Source of the DNA: Pachypanchax playfairii
Taxonomy: Eukaryota; Chordata; Actinopteri; Cyprinodontiformes; Aplocheilidae
Assembly: GCA_006937955.1 (NCBI GenBank)
Contig: SSNP01000002.1
Span: forward strand, 9,540,153-9,604,152
DNA length: 64,000 nt
Direction: 5' to 3'
Below, one piece after another: positions 41,501-52,900 of the stretch. The position numbers were made by a program, and so were the translations under genes. The notes beneath the pieces were generated by a model. It did no database searches. It saw only the letters and a program-made list of their open reading frames with translations, and was not told the DNA's origin. How positions within the stretch are numbered: the first letter of the stretch is position 1; each line of letters starts with the position of its first letter.

Positions 41501-43624
41501 ATACACTCACAGTTATCATGGAGATGCAAAAAGCAGATGTCAGTTTGGACCCGGTCTGATCCGGTTCTGTGGTTCCCCTCACCTCGAGGGTTTGTTATTC
41601 TGACTGCTTCCTACATTCAGGAACTGACAGAGGTGGAAAGAAAGAAAGTTGTGAAAGAGGAACAGAAGACGAGGTCAGGTGGTTCATTTCCGAGGTTTCT
41701 TTCAGCTTTTACAAGCAGCTTGTTTCATCAGTTCTGCACACATTTATTATGTTTTAGGAAACAGCTGGTGTTTAATGTCCACCTTCCAATGTTTTCCATC
41801 TGATGAGGATCTGTTCACAACACGTAACTCGTACCTACACAATCGTACAAGCGGTGTAATTTAAGGCAGGTCTGGGCAAAGTCCAGTCAAAGAGGAAGAG
41901 TAGAAGTGAGACTTTCCATTTTGTCATGCTGGAATTTAGGAGTGATGGATGGAAGAGTCAGTCAGTCACTGCTGGAATCATCTGAAGGATGGAGCCGCTA
42001 TATTTCTAACAATCGCCATTCTGGGTTTGCTGTAGTTGTAGAAGTTAGTAGAAACTAGTGATATATTTTGTGAATCCAACTGGAGTAAAACAAGTAGAAC
42101 ATACTGAATAATCAGCTTCTGCTCATATTCTTATCAGATCCAGCGTTTTATAAACATTTTCCTACTTCAGTCAAACAACACAGCAGCTTGATGTGACTAT
42201 TTAGTATCTGCAGATTATAAACTGTTGAGCCTGTAACGTTCACTGTAGGTTCTGCTCTGGTTCCACAGTGATACACTGTCACTGCATCTCCATCAAGGAA
42301 CTCACACTGCTGAAGGCTTACTAACATCCTTATTAAAGCTGATCTGTTGTGCACTTTCATAAAATAAAATAAAATAAAATAAAATAAAATAAAATAAAAT
42401 AAAATAAAATAAAATAAAATAAAATAAAATAAAATAAAATAAAATAAAATAAAATAAAATAAAATTAAATTAAAATAAAATTTTTAAAAAATAAATAAAA
42501 TTAAAATAAAACAGTAGTTTAAAGGTTTTGCTTTTGGACTGACGTTTTGATGATGAATATTTAGTTTACAGTTTGATGTGTTTCAGCCTGTCATGAGAGA
42601 GAGAACCTGCTGTGAACGCTGTCTGTCTGCAGCAGCGCCGTCTTCGTGTGGATCTGCTGTTGTATGTTAAAAGTCTGTTTTACTGGCAGATTGTCACAGA
42701 ATATTCAGTAAATAAACTTTGATCAGAGATTATTAATCTGTGATGGATCGAGTGTAAAATGCTATAAATAATGATTGATGTTACATTAATCTAGACTTCA
42801 GTCTGAAGCATGTGCACCCCCCCCGATATACACTATATATTTAGCACCCTGATGATATCGTGCTTTTAACAGGCCTTTTGTTTGCAGTTAGTTAATGATA
42901 CATAACATTGTTTAGGTGGAACTTTGTTTTGGCTCAGTTCACATCAGATTTCACAAAGAAACTCAAATGTTTGGTGCCACATTTTATAAACAACCAGAAA
43001 GTCTTTCCTTCACACTCACACCAACGTTTCCAGAGAGTTTTTTTTTTTGGTTTCATGACACTTCCATGCACTACAAACCACCCTGCACCACAACGTGTTC
43101 ATGACTGAGCAAACCTGCTTTTATATTTAGAGAACAGAAATTTAAATCTATCAACGCTGCTTTCAAGAATACGATCCTCCCACTCGTCATTTCCTGCCTC
43201 GATGGAAAGAGTGAGAACAAGCAGGACGTTCTTTAACACACGGATTCATGAATCAGTAACAGTCAGAAACAGGCTGGTTAAATTCTTAGTGCTGTCAGTG
43301 CTGCGCAACACCGAGGGAAGAATGTTTCACTGCACTAAAAAAGAAGTTAATTATCAACAGAAGCATCTCATTTGCTTCTTAATCTGCTTCTTTTCAGCTC
43401 GAAATGCTCCGGAGAATTTAAGAAGAATAATGAAAGTTGTTTTTATAAGGTATTTTAATTAAACAGCTGTTTTGGGAAACAGAGGAATGAAATCTCTTCC
43501 TGCCATCATTTCAGTTCCAACTTGCTGACAGTCAGCAGCAGAGTGGAGTCTGGCCACAAGTTCACAAAAACACAAAGAGTCAAATAGTCTCACATGAGTC
43601 ATGTGATCTGCTATATAAACAAAC

Positions 43625-43680
<56 letters not shown>

Positions 43681-43850
43681 ACTATAAAGTCACTATCTAA
43701 TTTGGGTTTTTCTACAGTAAAATGTACCATTTACACCTTAGAGCTCATTGGATGTCCTTTATCTTGATTTTTTTCGTTTACGTTTTGACTTTAGAATTAT
43801 AAGTGTCAGATCCACATACATTTTTTGACTAAACCATTGAAAATTATATN

Positions 43851-43906
<56 letters not shown>

Positions 43907-46900
43907 ACTATAAAGTCACTATCTAATTTGGGTTTTTCTACAGTAAAATGTACCATTTACACCTTAGAGCTCATTGGATGTCCTTTATCTTGATTTTTTT
44001 CGTTTACGTTTTGACTTTAGAATTATAAGTGTCAGATCCACATACATTTTTTGACTAAACCATTGAAAATTATATGTTTTCTTTTGAAAATTTTGACTCT
44101 CACAGATCATAAAAGGGACTTTGTTTTTACATAAATGTGTAACATCATATTGTTTGTGTTCTCCAGTTTCCTCTAACAGTATCTTCCTGTCAAAATAAGG
44201 ATAAATACAAATCTATTATGTTATTAAAGGACATTTTGGCCATTCCATGTTGATATCTGATGTATTTAACTTTTTTTAAAAGTTAGAGTTAAACAATTTA
44301 ACCTGAGAAGAGCTCACAGAGACGAGCGCTGTGTTTCTGAACAAGCTTCATTTAGAGTTCTGCAGCAGCTTCTGGCAACAATTAATCCAGAAAAGGTAAA
44401 ATGTCAGTAAATGACAGAAAAAGCAGCACTTCTGCTCACTGTTCATGTGGATTTATTTGTGTTGTGAGAAGGCTTGTGGTAAAACTGGGGGTAATTTTTG
44501 ATGGCTTGTTCAGTCGATCTCTAAACATTAAAGCTGTGCAGCACATGAGTCATTTGTGTTTGAGATGAATGTTTACAGGGAGAAACTTTTTCCCACAAAG
44601 GGAAATTGTTTACAAGCTGTTTGACTGTGGGAGGTGGGAGCTGCTTCCAGCATCTTCTAACATTTTAAATAGTTTCTCAGTTTTATTTTATTTATTTTTG
44701 CAGACAAATGCTCCATCCCTTCCTCCTATCCCGCAGCCGCCGCTCAGCAGGAAAGGGGAGGAGGCAATCGTCAGAGAAACTGGTGAGATTATTCAAATCC
44801 TTCATATTTATGTAATCAGGATTTTTAAATCATTTTAATGCATAATAATAAAGTTATATTATCATATGATTCAAAAGTGTTTATTAGATATGTTTTGTTT
44901 ATTTATTACTGACATGTTTTCTGATGAGACCTGGTCTTTAAACTTCAGTCTGTTGGACCTTGTAGGAAATAATTTCTATTAAATGTCTCCCTCTAGTGGA
45001 CAAACAGAATAATGCAGCAATCAGAGGAAAGGCTTTGCTGTTTATTATGATGTGAATTCAGTTTTTAAGTTTCCTGCTTTATAATTTTACCTTTTAAAGT
45101 CTGTGACATTCATCTTCAATTTCCAGAGAAATAATAACAAGATTTAATTGAAGTTTGATAATTGTTCATTGTATTTTTTTTCTGTTGCATTACAGCTTCT
45201 TGTTTGTTGATTTTTATTGTTCTTTTTTCTTTATATATATGATAAAAGTTAAATTATTCATATGAGTTACTACTCATCACTCACAGCACTGTGGGAAAGG
45301 GCAGGATGCAGATACATAATGATGCAACGTTCACACAAACAGTTATTTATAATATCAGTATCTGTTGTGAGAATGTTTATTCTTCAAGGATTCTTTGGAT
45401 TATATTTATGCATGTAGCTGCGCATATCCTAAATAAAGTGAAAAAAAGACAAAACATAAAAAGTTGAATCTGATGAGGATTAATCACTTTAATTTGATGT
45501 CATTTGTGTTTGTTTACTTTAATTTGGTTTCCTGTTTGCTGTAGTTTTTTCAGTGGCAGGTCTTTAGNNNNNNNNNNNNNNNNNNNNNNNNNNNNNNNNN
45601 NNNNNNNNNNNNNNNNNNNNNNNNNNNNNNNNNNNNNNNNNNNNNNNNNNNNNNNNNNNNNNNNNNNNNNNNNNNNNNNNNNNNNNNNNNNNNNNNNNNN
45701 NNNNNNNNNNNNNNNNNNNNNNNNNNNNNNNNNNNNNNNNNNNNNNNNNNNNNNNNNNNNNNNNNNNNNNNNNNNNNNNNNNNNNNNNNNNNNNNNNNNN
45801 NNNNNNNNNNNNNNNNNNNNNNNNNNNNNNNNNNNNNNNNNNNNNNNNNNNNNNNNNNNNNNNNNNNNNNNNNNNNNNNNCTTCACTTTGATCCTCAACA
45901 CACTGGAAGAGTTTGGGAAGATTTCTACTGACTGCATTTCCTTCATTTAATATACTGATAAAAACAATAACCATCATGTTGGAGAACAGGATGCACGCCA
46001 TGCTTGTTAACAGATTCTGCAGTTTCTCGTTATGAAGTGGTCTGAAAAAATACAGAAAAAGAATATTTCTCTTTTTTTGAAGTTTATTTGACCAAAAATC
46101 AGATTAATTAGGAGAATGACCTCATCTCTCTCTCTCTTTGTGTGTGTTCATGTGATCAGCCAGTGACTCGGTGCACATTGTAGGTTCCCAGTCCAGACTT
46201 CTTGCTTCGGATGGTGAGAGAAAACAAAACAACAACTCATAGTTCTGAAGTTCTGCTCACATTGTGTTTCCTCTCAAGTTTCTGACATGAAAAAAAGTCC
46301 TTGTTGTTTTCCTTTCTTTAGAAATTTTAATTTTGTAAATGTGTCTTCTGATTTGATGCTAAAATCACCTTTATATTCAATTTAACTGAAAGTGAAAGAG
46401 GAGAAGTGCACTGGTGGGCATGAGAAGTTCTTCTGCTTTCTCTGAAATCTTCATGTGGCTTTTGAATTATAAAATTACTTCAGCACACGGCAGAATTTTT
46501 GCTCCATCAAGCAAAACTTTATTGTCTTTTCTTTCACTCAATTTCTCACTTTTACTTCTCGCTTTGTTCACCGTTTGGAATCTGCTCATTAATAACTTAT
46601 GAAATGCAGATATCAATGACGATGTGTGATTGTTTTTTTCCAGGCGCAGTTGGTGTTAAAGGAGAGAAGGGTGATCGAGGGGACAGAGGAGAGAAAGGAG
46701 ACAGAGGTCCGATTGGACCAAAGGGAGAAGCAGGTTCTGGTTTCAGCTCACGGGGGTCCGTCCTTGGAGAAAAGGTGTGGTCATATACCTGATGTGTTTG
46801 TCTGAGCACCTCGTGCTGATCACCAATAAGAGACACTCAGCTGCAGCAATGATGAAATAAGTCAAAGTGCCACTAGAGGGAGCCAGAAACACTAAATGTT

Positions 46901-49900
46901 TATGATATCAGGTTTTTTTTAATTATCTCCTGCAGATTGAATTCTGATGAGCAGCTGCATTTTATTTTGTGTTACATAAAAAATATAGAAAAAAATAACA
47001 ACAAATTTATTTGAATAATGATAAAAACATTAAGGACGTGTTCTGTGTAGGTTTCTTTAAACAACCATAAATTACAACAGTGTCGTGGTAAATAAGAACT
47101 TTACAGATGTGTAATCTCCATCCATCCATCCATCCATCCACCCATGCATCCATCCATCCATCCATCATCGTTTTGTATGAAATAAAGTCAAACCTCTGAG
47201 TGCTGCTGACATGAACTTGACTTGTTTGTGTTTGTTTTATTTCCAGGGAGAACCTGGTGAAAAAGGATCGAAGGTAAGTTCAACTCTGAAACCTTCTCAG
47301 CAAAAATCTGATTCTTTTTTCACTAAATTTCTTCCTATTCAGCCTGAAATGAACCCGAAACCTGTTTATTTTATTTGTGAAACCAGAACAGACAGAAGTG
47401 ATCTCCTAAAAAATGATGTCAGACTCTTTCATCTTCTTTACTTAACGTCTACTCCAGTAACAGGAACATTCTCCATCACATCGTATGTTGATCTCAGGTA
47501 ACACCTTCTCTTCCTCCAGGGCAACGCCGGCTTTGGATATCAGGGGAAAAAGGGGGAGCCTGGTCCTCCTGGACCCCCCGGGCTTCCAGGACCCCCTGGA
47601 CCTGCAACTGAGTACTCACTTGCAAGTGATGGGTCGGTCATCTCAAAAGTGCCTGGACCCCGAGGACCAGCCGGACAACCAGGCCCCCAGGGACCACCTG
47701 GAGAAGATGGAGAACCAGTTCGTAGATTCATTTGTGATATTTTCGTTTCAAAATCTGAATCTAAAGTGAAAATTTAGACTTAAGGATTATATAAGCCTTG
47801 TTAAATAATCCTGATGTTATTCCTGCAGGGAGATCCTGGCGAGGATGGAAAAACTGTGAGTTCTTTAAAGAAAAATCACTAAATGATTGAACTTATTAAA
47901 AACTTCTGCTATAACATGAGATTAATGAAAACGTTTTGTTATTATGTACTTATTTGTTATATAGTTTTAATTTTCTAAAATGATTTTTTTCTTTCAAAAT
48001 AGGGACCCCAGGGACCTCCAGGATTCCCAGGGACCCCAGGTGACCTCGGACCTAAAGGAGACAAGGTTAGAAAAACCAACACTAAGGAAACAGAAATGAA
48101 GGTTAAAACAACAAATGTTGTTTTTAACTGTTTTGTCTTATAAAACTTGCACTTACAGGGGGACCGTGGAGAGGGTCAGCCAGGTCCCAGGGGAGCCCCA
48201 GGACCACCAGGACCCCCAGGACCAGGATACAGATCTGTGAGTCAATCAAAGTCTCAGTCTCACACAGTTAGATGAGACTTAGAACCAGTTTGTGGAATAA
48301 AACTTGAAATTTAAAATGAAATGTTTCAGACCTTTGAGGACATGGAGGCCTCTGGGTTCCCTGATCTGGAGTCAGTTCGGGTGAGAAGATTTAATCTGGT
48401 CTCAGTCTGAGCTCCAGTTTTTATATTCAGGTGAAAAATCTGATCTCAAAGTTTATTCTTTTTAACATAGGGTCCTCGTGGACCACCAGGTCCCCCTGGA
48501 CCTCCAGGTCCTCCTGGTCCTTCCACATCAGGCACAGCATTGAGCTCTGGAGCATTTGGACCCCCAGGCAAGGATGGAGCACCTGGTCAGCCTGTGAGTA
48601 TCAAACATTTGGTTCTTATGATGATGTAGTTTCATCAGATCAGCTACCAACAACCAAATCTTTCTGCCTTTAGGGTTTACCGGGTTCACCGGGTCCTGTA
48701 GGCCGCCCTGGAGCTCCTGGTCCCAGAGGAGAAAAGGTAATAAAATTTGTAGATATCATAGTTTCTTCACTGTACAAACACAAACTCACCCAGACCTTAA
48801 TTAATGATACACAGACGTATGGAGATGATCGTAACTTCCTGCAGCTGTAATAAAAGTTTAAAAGGACTTTTTTACTCTGAAACCGGTACCTGATACGTGT
48901 TAGCTGGTACCTCGTTAGATCCAGGTGTGAAAGTTCTTAAAGTCAAAATGAACTTTTCTCTGTTCAAATAAAAACCTGGAAAGTCTGTTTTTATTGTGAC
49001 ATTATCAGAAGAACACGTGTTGTAACCTGCTTTTATCTTTATCAGGGAGATTCGGGCGAGTTGGGGCTTCCAGGAGCAGTTGGAGAAAAGGTGAGAATTC
49101 TCTTATTTCTTTCTTTAAATTAACAGAAAAATCAACTCACAGCAGAATTTGATTTTCTACCAGTTGTAGAAAAATAAGTATTTTTTAACCTCTTAGTGTT
49201 TCTGCCATTTTTGCACAAAACGCTTTAATTAATAATAATCAAGTTCTCACATCAAATCTAGAAGATTTAGAGGTTTCTAAAACATTAATTTCTCTGGACT
49301 AGTTCCATTTCTGCTCCTTTCTTATCTCTCTGATCGACTCCTGGAATATTAAAACATTCCCTCCTGCAGGAAACACCCGAGTCTGAGACATTAAGTCTTT
49401 CAGTCTTTTAGTTATAACAGAATATTCTGATGTCTGAATCTGATCCCGGATCATTGAAAATCAGTGTTTTTCTACAGAAACTTGCTTTATTTTATTGAAT
49501 AAACTGAACTTGTACCGCTGGAAGTATCAGTACATTTGCACCTGAACTAGAGAGCAAGTTTCATGTATCATCTCCTACAGGGGGCTCAAGGAGACCTTGG
49601 TTTACCAGGACCAGCAGGAGAGCCTGGACTGGCTGGTTTGCCAGGACCCATGGGACCAGTTGGGCCACCTGGACCTCCAGGACCTCCTGGACCAAGTTAT
49701 CGTGTTGGATTTGTGAGTTTGTTTTGTGTTTTTGAGGATGTTCTTATAACAGTTGTTGCTGTGCAGCTTCTTTAAGAAAACTAACAGAATGTTCATGATA
49801 TAAACAACTTTTAACCTGGAAGTAAATCTTTACCTCAAACGGAGGAGGTGAAGGTGTTTTGGGATCTTGTTAACAAACGACGTCAGGGTGGAGAGTGAGA

Positions 49901-52900
49901 TGGACTTCCTGTTTAGGATTTTATGTGCAGCTCTGGTCTGTTCTAGTGAAAAAGGAGTGAAGTGGAAAGAAAAAAAAGTTCCCTAATTTATTAGTCCATG
50001 TAGGTTGGATGGGCTCAACTGCAGAGAGAGAGTGAGAAGGTCCTGGATGGATGGATGGATGGATGGATGGATGGATGGATGGATGGATGGATGGATGGAT
50101 GGATGGAATAAAATCCTACATTTTGTTTCTCTTCAGGATGACATGGAGGGGTCCAGTGGGGCTGTCACTCATGGCATCAGAGGACCAGAAGGAAGACAGG
50201 TAATGAAAATCCTTTTGGTTTAAATTCTAAGGGAACATAAAAATGTGACTTACTTTACAGGTACACGCTTTAAAAAGCTTTAAACTCCTGAAATGTCTGT
50301 TATCTAAAACTACACTGTGTTTAGTGAATCAGGAGATGTTTCCATCAAGAAAACCAAAACAGAACTAAATATTTCATAACACCAATATGATAATAAATCA
50401 GAACAATGAGGAGGATTTATGTGAAACATGTTTTGTGTTTTCAGGGTCCTCCTGGTTTACCTGGAAACCCAGTGAGTAACAACAAGCTTCATTCATTCAT
50501 TTTACTGCTTCTCTGTGAACCAGTGTGTCTGAAACCAGAGTACCGAAAACTGTCAAAGGGATGAGGCGAACATTTAAACAGAACATTATCACACACACTT
50601 CAACACTAAGATCCAAACCAGGAGTCTCACTGGACAACTGCTGGCTGCTGGTTAGAAAATACCAGAATTTTCATTTGGAATCACCCTGAATTGAAGTGAT
50701 GCGTATGGCCGAGTCACGTTGACATAACTGTAAACACATTGTCATGGTTGTACAAACGTTCTCTCTCAAACTTGTATTACATTCATTTCACTTCTTCTTC
50801 ATGGAAACTAAATGAAGAAACCTGATGATGTCACAATTAATTTGAATGGAAACTTGATGCTCAAAGTTTTTGAACATGTGTAACTTTCTGAGGGTCACGT
50901 CGCTGGAATTTCCCACAAGGAACATTTTCGTGTCTATTTTAAAAGAAATTGGAAGCTTCCTGCAGATGCTGTTTGCACTTTTCTATAAACAGTTGCAGTT
51001 AGCTACTAGCTTTAGCCTGTTGTACATGATCCTATGTAAATACACAATAATGTAACCTCAGTTATTAGAATCGATTCATCTGAAATCAAAAATAAATCAC
51101 CTGAAGTAGAATTTTAAATCTTTATCATTTTTACTTTTCAGAGTTCAGCTTAATGCACATCTTTATTCTTCAGGGTAGATGAGCTGTTAGGTATATTGGC
51201 TTTTTGTGTGTGTTTTGTTTTTTACTTGAACATATATTTGCAGGGCGAGCCCGGATTGCCTGGAGTACCAGGTCCAAAGGGTGACCCGGGAGTTCAAGGA
51301 AAAGATGGCCTACCGGGCCTGGAAGGCTTCCCCGGACCTTCAGTAAGAAGATAAAAAATATCTTTATAACAAATAAAGGCAGATAGTTGAGATCTGTGAG
51401 ATTGTTTAAATTAGTCCAATTAACTTTGTGTGTGTTTAAATGTGTTTTGTGTAAGTTACATTGTTTTTAAGTTTCAGTTTAAAATCGTTTAACTTTTTAT
51501 TTGTTTTTACAGGGTCCTAAGGGGGACAGAGGTGATAAAGGACAGAGGGTGAATATCGTACTTTGATCTTGGATATATTTGTAGAATTAAATCTACAGAA
51601 TTTTTTACACAAAATTGTTTATTCGTACGATACTAATCTAAAAAAAAAAAAAAAAAGAACCAAATATTTATTTATTTATTTATTTTCTATGCTAGGGTGA
51701 CCCAGGTCGAGATGGAACAGGACTCGCAGGTCCACCAGGTCCACCCGGACCACCAGGACAGATCATCTACCAATCAGCTGATAATGTGAGTAAAAGAAAA
51801 AACAGTTTGTTTCAGCCTTCAAGCAGAAATCTAAACTTATTTTTTATAATCACTCTGTTACAGTTTGATAATTTTGCGGGGAGAGACGGCCTTCAGGTAT
51901 GTGTTGGGTTTACAGAAAAATAAATATGATCAACATTACGTAATTAAAACATCACAATCCTTTATGTCTCCAGATACACTCAAAAAATGACTTATTAGAT
52001 GAACTCATATTATTTGATGGCAGTTTTTCCACTCTACACATAAATTGTTATATTACATTTCATGGACATAAACAAGTTTATTTTTGGGTGGAAAAACTAC
52101 CATCAAATAATTTTAATTCATCTAATGAGTCATTTTTTTAGTGTAACTAGAACTTTGAAATGGATCAGTAAAGATTAGAATCATGTTTCTAGGTTTGTTT
52201 TGACATTGTTATTTGCAAAGTCTGTAAAAATGTTTTCCTGAAGTTTAGAAAACTTTGTTTTAAAGCTGGTTAATAAAAAAAAAATGTTTTCTTCTACACA
52301 GGGTGGGCCTGGTTTGCCTGGTAGAGCTGGATTTCCTGTAAGTTTTATTTCCTTCATTTTAACCACGTGATCTTTAAAGACAATATATTTTTGCCTTATT
52401 CAACCTTAATTGTTGATTTGAAGATGCTGTGCTTGTTAGTCTTTAGGATCTTTATTATTTTTTATCATTTTATACCATTTTAGGAACCTGAAAGAGGAAA
52501 TAATTTTAGTTCAATTATACAGTTTAAGTGAATCAGACTAAAACGGTTAAAAACTGGATAGAAGTAGTTAGTTACAGTCCAGTTCACTTTATTAGTGGAT
52601 TATAAAAATGTTAAAAAGAACTTTGGTTCTTTAAAACATGTTTTCACTTTTGGGGGATCTTTGGAGCTCTGGTGACCAGATGTCACTTTAGACCTAATTC
52701 AATACTAAACTGGTTACAAGGGAACATTAGTTCTGTTTAACTGTATTTACTCATCAATAAAAACTCAAACGTTGCACAGAATCAGATTTCTGTTTGATGT
52801 GGAAGTCTTTCTGATAATTGTTCTCTAGAATATTATTTTCTGTATTTTTCTGAACTTTAATCAAACATTCAACCTCATTTTGGAAGCTGAAATGATGAAT

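Larger units (their letters stand above)
40691..44703 (+). other. Intron 6; AAAAT and CTAT arrays, duplicated block
   Basis: This is a 4-kb intron with an (AAAAT)21 array, two identical CTAT-array blocks separated by one N, and no supported exon. A 198-aa open frame at 41207-41803 has no recognisable domain and its best splice candidates are out of phase. Confidence 0.7.

Noticed and set aside
41207..41803. 198-codon plus-strand frame in intron 6 as a possible extra exon
   Set aside because: No recognisable domain. The best internal exon candidate (41621-41673, acceptor attcag, donor gtcagg) ends in phase 2 and cannot join the phase-0 exons 6 and 7 in frame.
45500..46001. Open frames of about 145-148 codons around 45500-46000
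   Set aside because: They consist almost entirely of unknown residues from the N gap.
47540..47731. Minus-strand Gly/Pro-rich frame resembling collagen
   Set aside because: This is the reverse complement of the plus-strand Gly-Pro-Pro codons in exon 11; collagen coding DNA often reads as Gly/Pro-rich on the other strand.
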